Counted from the first letter of the stretch, positions 40,626 through 50,761 are shown. The stretch: 64,000 nt of DNA from Vibrio sp. CDRSL-10 TSBA (GCA_039696685.1 CP155566.1:1922001-1986000), one strand, 5' to 3'. The notes: generated from the sequence alone by a model not told the origin. Translations and numbers: made by a program.

Positions 40626-41348
40626 TTAACTTGCCAAACCCACGGTAATACCGCCGCATACAAATAGAGTCTGGCCGGTAATAAAGTGGCTTTTCTCATC
40701 AAGGAAAAACTGAATGGCGTGAGACACATCCTCCACACTGCCCATCTTTCTTGCCGGTACTGATGAAATGATTTTTTCGTATTGTGGTGAGTCTTTGGGG
40801 TTATTTTCCCAGAAGGCCGTGGTCGCAATCGGTCCCGGTGCGACACAATTGACCGTGATACCAAAAGGCGCCAGTTCCAGTGCCCAAGTGCGGCTCATCG
40901 CGGTTAGTGCCCCTTTTGTGGCTGAATAACAAGTACGCAGTTCTTTGCCCAGAATCACCCGGCTGGTGGTGGTGACAATACGGCCAAATCCCTGTTGTTT
41001 CATCGCTGGTACCAGTGCCTGTGTCGATAACAGTGCTGCGCGAGCATTGATATTCATTAAAAGATGAAAGTCTTCAATATCCACATCATCCAGCAGAGCG
41101 GGTTTGACGATACCAACGTTATTGACCAGATTCAGAGGATTATGTGTCTCAACGATTTGTTGCAGAACACGCTTACTTTCATCGAGTTGGTTAAAATCAA
41201 CTCGGTAGAAAAAATCCACATCGTTGACCTCTTCAGGATCATTGATATCCGCCACAATCGTGGTGTATCCCAGTTGTTTTAGCGCATGAGTTATAGACCC
41301 GCCAATATTGCGGGCCCCACCTGTAATCAGCACTGTATTTTTGTTCAT
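40626..41348 (-). CDS. Short-chain dehydrogenase/reductase
   Basis: A 240-residue SDR. The cofactor motif VLITGGARNIGGS, VNNVGIVKPALL, catalytic S-x-Y-x3-K seen in TTTSRVILGKELRTCYSATKG, and the C-terminal GQTLFVCGGITVG are present. The start at 41348 is supported by GGAGGGG six bases upstream; an in-frame start at 41375 would run into the operator. First gene of the operon SDR-pcaI-pcaJ-pcaF. It may oxidise a 3-hydroxy acid or reduce a 3-oxo compound for the pathway. Confidence 0.88.
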   Translation of the reverse strand: MNKNTVLITGGARNIGGSITHALKQLGYTTIVADINDPEEVNDVDFFYRVDFNQLDESKRVLQQIVETHNPLNLVNNVGIVKPALLDDVDIEDFHLLMNINARAALLSTQALVPAMKQQGFGRIVTTTSRVILGKELRTCYSATKGALTAMSRTWALELAPFGITVNCVAPGPIATTAFWENNPKDSPQYEKIISSVPARKMGSVEDVSHAIQFFLDEKSHFITGQTLFVCGGITVGLAS

Positions 41349-41360
41349 AACCCCTCCAAA

Positions 41361-41395
41361 GTTCGTATATCGCACTTATTATTCGATATATGAAC
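41361..41395. promoter_or_regulatory. IclR-type operator by the SDR-pcaIJF start
   Basis: GTTCGTATATCGCAC, five bases, then ATTCGATATATGAAC: inverted copies of GTTCNNATATCG. It lies 12 bases before the SDR start codon, where a bound protein would block expression. The same motif recurs at 41718-41752 and before iclR at 46548. The 434-base region between the divergent operons (41349-41782) holds both sites and no gene. Confidence 0.8.
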
Positions 41396-41717
41396 AAATT
41401 AACATTGAGTTAATAAAACACCAACGTTAAAGATCACAAATTTGAAGTAAAAGTATGAACATCTAAGTCAAATAGATAGCTATATTATTGATAAAAAAAG
41501 ATAAAATATAATTTCATTGAATGCAGTAATACGTACATTGCCATACAGCATTGCAGCATCTCAGCAACATACTCTGTGGAGTAACTGACGGGTAACAGCT
41601 TACGATACGAAATTAATGTGAATAAAATCACACAAAATCTCTAATCAACCGCGTAATTGTTAATCTATCTAACACTTTACTTTCGTCGCCGTTGATTAAA
41701 TAACCATAGTCACATAT

Positions 41718-41752
41718 TTTTACATATCGCACACATTGTACGATATGCGAAC
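41718..41752. promoter_or_regulatory. IclR-type operator by tctC
   Basis: TTTTACATATCGCAC, five bases, GTACGATATGCGAAC: the same 35-base layout as the site at 41361-41395. It lies 30 bases before the tctC start. The left arm has lost the outer GTTCG. Confidence 0.78.
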
Positions 41753-41782
41753 ATTAGAAAGATAACGAACAAGGACGATCCT

Positions 41783-42769
41783 ATGAAGAAACTACTGACC
41801 TTACTTTCTGCAACGTCAGTACTAGTAGCAGGTTTGATACCTCTCAGTGCTCATGCAAAAGACGAATGGCCGTCGAAAAACATCACATTAGTGGTTCCGT
41901 TTGCGGCCGGAGGATCAACCGATATTCTGTCACGACGCGTGGCCGAACTTTTACAAAAAGAGGTGGGGCAACCAGTTGTGGTAGAAAACAGACCCGGTGC
42001 AGGTTCAACCATAGCGACCGGTCAGTTGGCTCGTGAGCGTAAAGATGTGGATTACCGTATCATCATGGCTTCTCCGGGTCACACCATTAATGCCTCGATT
42101 TATAAATCGCTGCCTTATGATCCGGTCGATAACTTCCGCTTCCTGGTCAACATGGTAAAAATTCCCAATGTGATGGTGGTTCCGGCAAGCAGCCCTTACC
42201 ACAATGTAGGCGAGTTCATCAAAGCCGCAGAATCGAAACAAATGTCGTTCAGTTCATCAGGTATCGGCAGCTCCATCCACATGTCCGGCGAACTGTTTAA
42301 GTACCAGACGCACCTTGATAAAATGGTTCACGTGCCTTACCGTGGGAGTGGCGAAGCTTTACCAGCCTTACTTGCCGGTGATGTCGATGTCACTTTCGAA
42401 AACCTGCCAACGGTTAACAGCCTGATCAAATCAGGACAGGTGCGTGCCCTGGCTGTCACCACAGAGCAACGTTCGTCCTACTTAGAGGATGTCCCGACCC
42501 TGAACGAAGTGGGGGGCGAATACGGCCTGAAAGACTTCTCTACTTCCGCATGGTTTGGTGTGATTGCTAATAAAAATATGTCCGATGAGGCATACAACAA
42601 GTTGACCGCTGCACTGGAACGTGTCAAAGAAACCCCGGAATTTAAAGTATTTCTGCCAAATATTGGTGCAGAATCAGCACCGGAAGAAAAAGAAGTATTT
42701 CGAGATTTCATTGCAAAAGATATTCGCCAATGGGCAGAGTTAGTTAAAGTTATCGGTTTAGCCAAATAA
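41783..42769 (+). CDS. tctC: Tripartite tricarboxylate transporter binding protein (TctC-like)
   Basis: A 328-residue periplasmic binding protein with signal peptide (MKKLLTLLSATSVLVAGLIP). Landmarks of the Bug/TctC family are NITLVVPFAAGGSTDILSRR, VVENRPGAGSTIATGQLA and MVHVPYRGSGEALPALLAGD. It opens the tctCBA uptake operon, whose ligand is probably the dicarboxylate or oxo acid degraded by the divergent enzymes. Confidence 0.93.
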   Translation: MKKLLTLLSATSVLVAGLIPLSAHAKDEWPSKNITLVVPFAAGGSTDILSRRVAELLQKEVGQPVVVENRPGAGSTIATGQLARERKDVDYRIIMASPGHTINASIYKSLPYDPVDNFRFLVNMVKIPNVMVVPASSPYHNVGEFIKAAESKQMSFSSSGIGSSIHMSGELFKYQTHLDKMVHVPYRGSGEALPALLAGDVDVTFENLPTVNSLIKSGQVRALAVTTEQRSSYLEDVPTLNEVGGEYGLKDFSTSAWFGVIANKNMSDEAYNKLTAALERVKETPEFKVFLPNIGAESAPEEKEVFRDFIAKDIRQWAELVKVIGLAK

Positions 42770-42817
42770 AAGAAAAGAGAGGGGAAACCCTCTCCTTATT
42801 TATGAGATAGTAATGCC

Positions 42818-43324
42818 ATGGATAAATCAATTGCACAATCAATGAAACCATCAAGAAGGATTAATACTGATACTGTCATCGGTTTGATCAGCATTCTAGT
42901 AGGATGTTGTATCTATTTTTATATCAATCCAAATTTTATAGACACACCCAGTCGGGTCAAGAATCCCTTATTGTCACCGGATTTCATGCCGAACATTATC
43001 GCAATATTTCTGATGGCTTTCGGATTCGGGTTGGCCGCACATTCATTCAAAAGAAACCACGTTATACAGATAGACTTTCAATTTGACCATGAGAATAACT
43101 GGCAAAAAAAACTACTGTTAGTCATAGCCTTAATCATTTATTCATTTGCGTTTGAAACCTTAGGTGCACTTTATTCAGCCATAATTACAACAGCAATTCT
43201 TTTCTTTGCCGGGGGGATAAGAAATATAAAGGTATATCTGTTGGCCATTATCATCCCTCTGTTAGTGTGCTTATTTTTTGAACACATTATTAATGTACCA
43301 TTACCTATGTCTATTTGGTCATAA
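42818..43324 (+). CDS. tctB: Tripartite tricarboxylate transporter small membrane subunit (TctB-like)
   Basis: A 168-residue membrane protein with four hydrophobic segments typical of TctB (VIGLISILVGCCIYFYINPN at the first; LGALYSAIITTAILFFAGGI later). Located between tctC and tctA with short gaps. TctB sequences are weakly conserved, so the call rests mainly on place and topology. Confidence 0.85.
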   Translation: MDKSIAQSMKPSRRINTDTVIGLISILVGCCIYFYINPNFIDTPSRVKNPLLSPDFMPNIIAIFLMAFGFGLAAHSFKRNHVIQIDFQFDHENNWQKKLLLVIALIIYSFAFETLGALYSAIITTAILFFAGGIRNIKVYLLAIIIPLLVCLFFEHIINVPLPMSIWS

Positions 43325-43350
43325 TTGTAGAGAGTAGCGAGAGGTCACTC

Positions 43351-44824
43351 ATGGATCAAATCACTGAAGTATTAGCGTTATTCCTGAGCGTTAATAACCT
43401 ATTAATGATTACCTTCGGGGTATTATTTGGCGTATTAATTGGTGCAATTCCGGGACTAACCGCAACCATGGCCATTGCACTGGCACTACCGTTTACCTTT
43501 TCGATGGAACCGATTACGGCGATCTTGTTATTGGTCGGCATTTATAAAGGTGGTATGTATGGCGGCTCGATTACAGCCGTGCTGATTAGAAACGCCCGGT
43601 TCACCAGCCGCCGCCTGTACCTTACTGGATGGTTATCCTCTGGCTCAACGAGGCCAGGCGAACAAAGCACTGCAAATGTCTTTGTATGCTTCTTGTATCG
43701 CCGACTTTATTTCCAACCTGTCACTACTCTTCTTTGCTGGCCTGTTGGCAAAGATAGCATTAAACTTTGGTGCCCCCGAGTACTTTTGGCTGATCTGCTT
43801 TTCATTGACGATTATAGTATCCATCTCCGGTGATTCGGTGTTAAAAGGATTGATCTCGGCGGGGTTGGGATTGCTCATTGCCCTGGTCGGTATGGATCAG
43901 GTTTATGGCACTCCACGCTTAACTTTTGACAACTACAATCTATTGGATGGTATCAGCTTCGTTCCACTGTTGATCGGCTTATTCGCCATTCCTGAAGTAA
44001 TCAGTTTTTATTTCAACAAAATTAAACCGTTTATCAAGTCAGAGAATTCAGGTGAGCCGGTCACCTTAGATGAATTTAAACGCAGTTTTAAAAGCATTAT
44101 ACGTGGCAGTATCATTGGTGTGATTGTAGGTGCCATTCCAGGTACCGGTGCGACGGTAGCATCGTTTATTTCTTACTCTGAAGCCAAACGGACATCCCCA
44201 AATAAAGCCAAATTTGGTCATGGTGAAATTGAAGGGGTTGCGGCAGCCGAATCTGGTAATAATGCGGTTGCAGGTGCCACATTAATCCCATTGTTGTCTC
44301 TTGGTATACCCGGTGATGTGATCACCGCCATCATTCTGGGTGCATTTATGATTCATGGATTAACGCCTGGCCCTGTTTTATTCCAAGAGAATATCACGCT
44401 GATATATGCACTATTCTGCGGTATCATGCTAAGTTCGATTGTATTGTTTGTTTCCGGCATTCTTTCGATTAAATATTTATCAAAAATTGCCGATATTCCA
44501 AAAAATTTATTATTCCCGGTAGTATTGATGCTATGTATTTATGGCGCTTACGCGGTCAATAACAATCCTTTCGACATTATTGTCATGCTGTGTTTTGGTT
44601 TACTCGGCTACCTGTTTAATCAGTTTAAAATAGCCACGGCACCGTTCCTAATTGCTTATGTACTTGGTCCGATGTTAGAAGATAACTTACGTCGTAGCTT
44701 GCTGCTTGGTGATAACAGTATGGATATCTTCTTCAGAAGTCCAATTACCTGGATATTCATTACTCTGACCATCATTTCTGTAGGCTTTGCAGTGTTCCGT
44801 GCTTTCAGGCACCAGAAACTTTAG
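43351..44824 (+). CDS. tctA: Tripartite tricarboxylate transporter large permease (TctA-like; one-base frame break)
   Basis: A 490-residue permease with about twelve helices. The N-terminal signature GVLIGAIPGLTATMAIALAL and its repeat GAIPGTGATVASFISYSEAK are seen. The frame breaks at 43589-43593 (GAAAC); removing one A gives ITAVLIRTPGSPAAACTLLD and GYPLAQRGQANKALQMSL, highly conserved in TctA. The start at 43351 follows a GAGAGG site. Completes the tctCBA system. Confidence 0.92.
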
Positions 44825-44855
44825 CCAAGCAACGAATTAATTAAGGGGCTGTAAC

Positions 44856-45761
44856 ATGAAGTATATTGAAGATGTGATCATCGTGGGGGCTGGAATCATG
44901 GGGGCCAGTATTGCCAAACTGTGCCTGGAAAATGGTAAGAATACCCATCTGGTCGATATTTCGGCGTCCGCATTAGAACAGGCAAAACAGTCTATTCTGG
45001 CGGGGAATCCCGCCAGTTCGACACTCAGTTGCCATCAGGAATTCCCGCAGTGCTCGCAACGGGTGTTTGTCATCGAAGCGGTCCCTGAGAATATGGCGTT
45101 AAAGCAGCAACTGCTGGCCATGATTGAAAGCCGTGTAACCGACGATTCCGTCATTATTACCAATACGTCCAGCTTATCGATCGATGACCTGGTCCGTAGC
45201 CTGCGCCTACCAAACCGGTTTGCAGGTGTGCACTTTTTTAATCCGGCAGATCTTGTCCCTGGCGTCGAGGTTATTTTACATTCGGCGGCTTGCACGTTTA
45301 TAGTAGATGAAATCAAACAGTTGCTGACAGAACTCAAAAAAATTCCGGCTCAAGTGAACCACTCAGTGCCTGGTTTTGTGGTAAACAGAGTGCAGCATGC
45401 ATTGATGCGTGAGTGCTTTTACCTGATTGAACAAGGTATTATTGAACCTGATGAGCTGGATAAATTAATTAAGAGCACGTTAGGGATTCGTCTTGCGGTC
45501 AATGGTCCGTGTGTACAACGCGACTTCAATGGATTAGATACTCATCTGTCGATCGCTGAATATATTTATCCGTCGCTATGTCATCATGAATCTCCCCCAG
45601 ACATGCTGAAAGCATTTGTCGCGCAAGGCAATCTGGGAGTGAAATCATCACAAGGATTTTATACCTGGAACGATGAAACCAGCCGTGAGGCCAAAAGTGA
45701 AGAAGCAAAAAAAATACAGCAGTTAAATGCTGTACTTTATTCCTCAAACGGGTCGATTTAA
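44856..45761 (+). CDS. 3-hydroxyacyl-CoA dehydrogenase
   Basis: A 301-residue NAD-dependent dehydrogenase. Rossmann motif VGAGIMGASIAKLCLENG, then ITNTSSLSIDDLV and the catalytic-histidine signature FAGVHFFNPADLVPGVEVI. The C-terminal helical domain contains GFVVNRVQHALMRECFYLIE. Fourth gene after tctCBA, so it likely oxidises a 3-hydroxyacyl-CoA derived from the imported acid before the thiolase step. It meets iclR head-on with no gap. Confidence 0.9.
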   Translation: MKYIEDVIIVGAGIMGASIAKLCLENGKNTHLVDISASALEQAKQSILAGNPASSTLSCHQEFPQCSQRVFVIEAVPENMALKQQLLAMIESRVTDDSVIITNTSSLSIDDLVRSLRLPNRFAGVHFFNPADLVPGVEVILHSAACTFIVDEIKQLLTELKKIPAQVNHSVPGFVVNRVQHALMRECFYLIEQGIIEPDELDKLIKSTLGIRLAVNGPCVQRDFNGLDTHLSIAEYIYPSLCHHESPPDMLKAFVAQGNLGVKSSQGFYTWNDETSREAKSEEAKKIQQLNAVLYSSNGSI

Positions 45762-46533
45762 TCAGGGTAATGAGGCTGATATCTGCGCAGAAGCCTGTTT
45801 TAATATCGGAACGAAAGTACTCACAATGTATTCCGATGAGACCTGACTGACATGGGTACTGATATTTAACGTCAGTTTAACCTGACCTTTTTGGTTAAAC
45901 ACCGGGACAGCCACAGAGCGTAAACCTAATTCCAGCTCTTGATCATTAATGGAATAACCCTGTTGTTTTACGATTTGCAGTTCTTTTAATAAATCGGCCT
46001 GACTAGTTAATGTATAAGGCGTAAGCGCTTCAATATTACTGCTTTCAAGAATAGAGATCACCTTCTGCTCTGGTAACTGAGACAGTAATACGCGCCCCAT
46101 AGACGTCGCATAGGCAGGTAATCTGGCACCGATTTGCAGATTAAACGCCAACAGAGAAACGGACAGGAACCCGGGCAATATACACAATGTCAGTCCCATC
46201 TAATACGGCGGCGGAACTGGATTGATGAATTTGTTGCGTGACTTGTTCTAGCTGGCTTGAAATGACACCGCCGACGTCCAGATTGGCAAGATAAGAATAC
46301 CCAAGTTCCAATACTTTGGGAGTGAGGCTGAACTGACGCCCTTCAACTTTCACATAGCCCAGAGTCTGTAGAGTGAGTAAAAAACGGCGAGCTGACGCAC
46401 GGGACATATCATTTGCTTCTGCCATTTCGCTCAGGGTCATTGTCATTTTATTGTTCTGAAATGAACGAATGACCGATAATCCTCGAGCCAAAGTGGTCAG
46501 AAAATTTTTATCTTTGATTTCCGAATCCGACAT
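45762..46533 (-). CDS. IclR-family regulator, PcaR/PcaU/PobR-like (one-base frame break)
   Basis: A 256-residue IclR regulator. The start at 46533 has GGAGG upstream. The winged helix reads ALARGLSVIRSF-like TLARGLSVIRSFQNNKMTMT, DMSRASARRFLLTLQTLGYV, as in regulators of beta-ketoadipate genes. The frame breaks at 46156-46160 (GAAAC); one base fewer gives VPVRSLLAFNLQIGARLPAY and ATSMGRVLL. The likely ligand is the pathway's oxo acid. Operator motifs lie before its own start and between the two divergent operons. Confidence 0.88.
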
Positions 46534-46547
46534 ACCGCCTCCTTTTT

Positions 46548-46562
46548 GTTCGAATATCGCAC
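46548..46562. promoter_or_regulatory. IclR-type operator half-site upstream of iclR
   Basis: GTTCGAATATCGCAC matches the left arm of the 41361 operator in 14 of 15 positions and lies 15 bases before the iclR start, between iclR and the divergent gene at 46601. The second arm is weak. Autoregulation is inferred. Confidence 0.72.
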
Positions 46563-46600
46563 AATAGTTTCGACAAATCAAATGATAAAATAAAAGTTAA

Positions 46601-47885
46601 ATGAAAACAAACAATTCAATCATTACAATTTTGCTGTCCGTCGGTGTTCTGTTATCGGTGAGCCATTTAATTTTTGCAACACCGCTGATTATTGGCAGTG
46701 CTTTTATCGCCTGCTCCTTGATTTTTATGTTGCCTCATTTAACCCCTGTTGTTAAATGGCAGGTGTATTCCTTTACCTCAATTGGCGTCATCGGTTTATT
46801 GTTCGGGTGGTATCACAACCCATCTATTGACTGGCAACGATCACTGACGATTAATATTCCTTTAATTTGTATTATCCTTGGTGCCTCCATGCTTAAACTG
46901 GTGTGTACCCCTTCGCAAAAAAGCCGCCAGTCAGCAGGAAATAAAGGCATTTGGCAAACACTGCTGAGCACACATCTATTCAGTTCAGTGATTAATATTT
47001 CCGCCATGTATATCGCGGCAGATTTCTTTTACCGCAGCGCCAAACTGAGTGATGCTCATGTGGCAATATTTTCGCGCGCCTACACCTTAAGTATGCTCTG
47101 GTCGCCGATGATGGCAGGAATGGCGATTGCGCTGACCTGGTCGCCACAGGCATCAATTGTTTATCTACTGGTGATGGGTATGTTGCTTGCCATATTGGGG
47201 CTATTGTTCACTGCGCGGCATATCACGTACCTTGATGGCGGTCAGATTGATCAGTTTAAAGGCATTTCAATGAGTGTTGCCGATTTAAAGATCCCCGTCT
47301 GCCTGACCTTGTTGGTATTACTGTTTAATTATGCGTTGGATATTGATTCGGTACCACTGCTCGTCACCGGGGTCTCTGTCGGTTTCTGTGCTGCTACTGG
47401 TCCTGATCCGATATCCCAAAAAAGGGATTTCAATGGTTGCTGAGTATGCCTCCATTCAGTTACCGAGTATGAAAAACGAAATTGCGTTATTTATTGCCGC
47501 CGGAATCTTTGCACAAGGGTTGACGACACTAGCCGCCTTGATACTACCGGAACATTTAGATATGACGCTCAATTGGCTCGGTTGCAGTCTGATTATGATA
47601 TTGGTTACTTTTCTGGCTTACCTGGGAATGCACCCCATCGCCTCAATCGCCGTCATTGGTTCCTGTTTGCAGAGTGCGCAATTCTCCTCAAACACTCTGG
47701 CACTAGCCTTCCTAGTAGCCTGGAGCCTGGGCGCTCTGGCCAGCCCCTTTTCCGGCACCACGATGGTGATAACGCAGCGCTATCGAGTACCGATGAAGAC
47801 ACTGCGCGCCAATAATCAGGCCTATTTGCTGTTCTGTTTAAGCTGTTCGGTGGTTTTACTCTACATTTCAGAAACCATCGGATAA
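46601..47885 (+). CDS. Unassigned polytopic membrane protein, possible ion-transporter-superfamily permease (one-base frame break)
   Basis: A 427-residue protein with about eleven or twelve hydrophobic segments. The frame breaks at 47382-47386 (GTTTC); one T fewer gives TGVSVGSVLLLVLIRYPKKG. The end SLGALASPFSGTTMVITQRY resembles sequences of arsenite or dicarboxylate-type permeases, but no family is certain. It is divergent from iclR with an IclR-like operator between them, so it may be a second transporter for the same substrate or its product. Confidence 0.65.
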
Positions 47886-48029
47886 CCGGGGTAGGTCCTC
47901 TAGCAACTCCTACCTTAGTTCTTCTTCTTCTTCTTCTGCTTTTTTAGGAGCGCTGGCATCCTCGACATCTGTGGTCGATGGCATATGCTCCTGAATCAAC
48001 CACGTCATCAATCAAAATGACATTCCTTC

Positions 48030-48598
48030 CTATAATGTTGATGTTCTAGTGATACACAATTTCGAGCTATTGTCTCTATCTTCCGGGGCATGCGGGCAAG
48101 AGATATAATCCGTATTGATATCAAAAGATAGCTGGCGAGCAATATTAGCCGTAAATAATATTCCGCCAGGGACAATGGTAATTCGATTCATACAGGCTGT
48201 TCGTTCTTTAATGTATCCAGAGCGAATTCTACGGATTGCAACAGCTATCTGTGCTTGCTCACTCTTTGGCGAAACAAACCTCATATTAGGCCGAATAACA
48301 GCTTCTGCTATTGCATCAGCATCAATGAAGTCGTTCTTGTTCGTTTTGACGTAAGGCTTTACATATTGTGCAGGGAACAGCTTAACTTGATGACCATACT
48401 CCTGACATTTTCGAGCACGCCAATGGTACTCACTGCATGACTCCATTACTACGGTGACTAGCTCATGAACCGAGAGTAATTGAAGTGTTTTCTGTCTGGT
48501 TAATTTTTGCGGAAAGTCTCTCGACCTGATAAATCGTGGCCGACAAAATGAAAAACATGTTTTGCTAAGTCGATGCCGATAATATATGTGTTTAGCAT
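48030..48598 (-). pseudogene. IS110-family transposase relic
   Basis: N-terminal part reads MLNTYIIGIDLAKHVFHFVG with the DEDD-type first aspartate, then a frame break within a run of five A at about 48510, and continues MESCSEYHWRARKCQEYGHQ, VKTNKNDFIDADAIAEAV and IKERTACMNRI. After that the expected DEDD and transposase_20 regions are missing. So it is a truncated remnant. Unlike the other breaks in the window, this one is not at GAAAC/GTTTC, which fits genuine decay. No inverted ends were seen. Confidence 0.75.
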
Positions 48599-49002
48599 GA
48601 TGGTCAGCTTTTCCCTTTCCTCAATACTATCGAGTTTAGTGGAATGGAGGGCGTACCATCTAATTAGCGAGTTAGGTAAGTTTCTGACACCACTTCGCTA
48701 AGGCAAAAAACCACGACGATATATTAGACTCTTGGCGTCGGAACGCCTAAAACCGGCCTGAACAGCGCCAAAGAAATCAAAAAACAACCCCTTTCTGGTT
48801 ACTCGCTCTTTGTTAATGAGAATGCCAGCAAAGGGTGACTGGCACGCTGACGCTAAGGTCAAAGAAACTGAGAAAGCAAAAGCGTGACATACAACGCCAC
48901 GAAACTATTAATCCCAGCAAACGGCGCAAAAGCCAATCCCGCTAAACATCACTAAACAAAAACAAAAAAGACGCGACATAAGCCGCGCCATTTCCCCCAC
49001 CC
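48599..49002. other. Gene-free region after IS110 relic
   Basis: Apart from the terminator of the methyltransferase gene at its right end, no gene or clear repeat is seen in these 404 bases. It may be flanking debris of the IS110 element. Confidence 0.5.
48963..48989 (-). terminator. Terminator of the methyltransferase gene
   Basis: On the minus strand GGCGCG ... CGCGTC with an eight-base loop and one G:T pair, followed by TTTTTTG, 14 bases after the stop codon. Confidence 0.7.
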
Positions 49003-49935
49003 TTAACTAAACACCAACGCCTTCAGCGCTGATTCACTATCAATATCAGCGAACTCCGGCGGGTTATCCAGTCGGTACTGGAAGGTCAGTTGCGGTGCTT
49101 CGGCCTGCATGCCTTCGATTAAGAACTCGCTGCTCACCATCGGTGAGTTGACGCAAGCCAGTACTTCACCGTTCGGGTTGAGCAGTTCCGGCAGGCGGCG
49201 CAGGATCTTGGCGTAGTCCTTGGTCAGCGCGAAGCTGCCTTTCTGGAATGACGGCGGATCGATAATCACCAGATCGTACGGGCCGTATTTCTTAATCTTG
49301 CCCCAGCTTCTGAAAATATCATGCCCCAGGAAGCTGACCTGATTCAGGTTATGATCATTAAGCTTGTGGTTTTCCCGCCCTTTCGACAACGAGCCCTTGG
49401 CCATATCTACATTGACGACGCCATCGGCCCCGCCAGCAATCGCGGCCACAGAAAAGCCGCAAGTGTAAGCAAACAGGTTAAGTACTTTTTTGTGTTTGGC
49501 GTGTTCACGTACCCAGTCACGGCCGTAGCGCATATCCAGAAACAAGCCTGAGTTCTGGTTGCGGCCGATATCAAGCTGGAATTTAAGGCCATTTTCTTCC
49601 ACCACAGGGCGCGTATCGAGCTCGCCGACCAGCACTTGTGACGGCGCGCCATCGGCATAGCGATGTTGCAGCACGATACACAAACCGCCCTTCTCCGCCC
49701 ACAGCGGTGAAGCCGCCAGTTCAGTCAGCCCCTGTACCAGAACTGCAAGAAACTCATCTTCAACCGGTTTAAACAGGCTGACGACCATCTGGCCCTGCAG
49801 CCAGTCACAAGTCAGTTGCTCCAAATCCGGCCAACGCTGACCACGGCCATGGAACAGACGGCGCACTTCATTAGGCACCTGAGACAGCTGCGCGGTAAGT
49901 TCTGAAAAAAATTGAGGTAAAGCAGATGTTTGCAT
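49003..49935 (-). CDS. Class I SAM-dependent RNA methyltransferase (RlmI/RlmK-like)
   Basis: A 310-residue enzyme. The SAM-binding motif I is VLNLFAYTCGFSVAAIAGGA with the RNA-methyltransferase motif DLVIIDPPSFQKGSFALTKD. An upstream GLKFQLDIGRNQNSGLFLDM segment is typical of this methyltransferase family. The final NPP-type catalytic motif DPPSF suggests an RNA base target. The exact residue modified is not known. Ends just after rsuA-like gene 49944. Confidence 0.87.
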   Translation of the reverse strand: MQTSALPQFFSELTAQLSQVPNEVRRLFHGRGQRWPDLEQLTCDWLQGQMVVSLFKPVEDEFLAVLVQGLTELAASPLWAEKGGLCIVLQHRYADGAPSQVLVGELDTRPVVEENGLKFQLDIGRNQNSGLFLDMRYGRDWVREHAKHKKVLNLFAYTCGFSVAAIAGGADGVVNVDMAKGSLSKGRENHKLNDHNLNQVSFLGHDIFRSWGKIKKYGPYDLVIIDPPSFQKGSFALTKDYAKILRRLPELLNPNGEVLACVNSPMVSSEFLIEGMQAEAPQLTFQYRLDNPPEFADIDSESALKALVFS

Positions 49936-49943
49936 ACGTTTAA

Positions 49944-50639
49944 TTACTTTTTCACGGTTGGCCAGCTCAGTGACCAGGGTTCAAGCCAGGCATCAATGCC
50001 CTGGCTGACAATAGCGCTGTGCCATTTTTCGCCCAGCGCGCTGTGTTGACGCGGATCGCATACCCAGCTGTAGACTTCGCCCTGATAGGGAAAACGCAGC
50101 GCAAAGGCATGCAGATAGCCGCGGTCGGCACTGCTGCTTGTATTGTAAATCGGGTCGCCGACAATGGCGGAACCGACCGATTTCAACGCCACCCGAATCT
50201 GGTGGGTTTTGCCGGTGTGCGGCTTACACAAGAATAAGCGCTCACCCGGTTCAGCGGCAGCGGAAAAGAACTGAGTCACCGCCGGATTGGTTTGGGTCGG
50301 CATCAGCTTCCACGCCGAACGGCGCGAGCGTTCCATATCACCGCTCACCAGGCCCTGTTTCTTCTTCGGCTTTTTACTGCCCAGCGCCAGATAAAATTTT
50401 TCCACCGCCCGGTCGGCAAACGCTTTGGACAACTCAGATGCCGCACCGGCATTGCGCGCCAGCAGCAAAATACCTGAGGTCATTTTGTCGAGACGATGTA
50501 CCAGATAAAGCTGGCTGTCGCCGCTCTGTTGACCCACTTCCTGCAGCAACATGGTGTCGCCGTCATCCTTATGTACAGACACGTCAGGATGCTTGTTGAT
50601 GATCAGAAAATCAGCATGACTATAGAGAATATCGAACAT
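49944..50639 (-). CDS. RluA-family pseudouridine synthase (TIGR01621-like)
   Basis: A 231-residue synthase. The catalytic aspartate is in LVHRLDKMTSGILLLARNAG (HRLD motif), then KFYLALGSKKPKKKQGLVSG and the binding-region KTHQIRVALKSVGSAIVGDP. It starts MFDILYSHADFLIINKHPDV without an S4 domain. It precedes the methyltransferase by eight bases, suggesting joint RNA modification. Target base unknown. Confidence 0.88.
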   Translation of the reverse strand: MFDILYSHADFLIINKHPDVSVHKDDGDTMLLQEVGQQSGDSQLYLVHRLDKMTSGILLLARNAGAASELSKAFADRAVEKFYLALGSKKPKKKQGLVSGDMERSRRSAWKLMPTQTNPAVTQFFSAAAEPGERLFLCKPHTGKTHQIRVALKSVGSAIVGDPIYNTSSSADRGYLHAFALRFPYQGEVYSWVCDPRQHSALGEKWHSAIVSQGIDAWLEPWSLSWPTVKK

Positions 50640-50761
50640 ACGGCCTCACAAAAATGGACCGCCATTATACTCAAGTGACGCCAAAGGTCAGCAAACTCTC
50701 GCTTACGCGGCGTCGGCTGACCGATATTTGTCCATTGGCGGCGGTCCGGGCAGTCCGCGCG

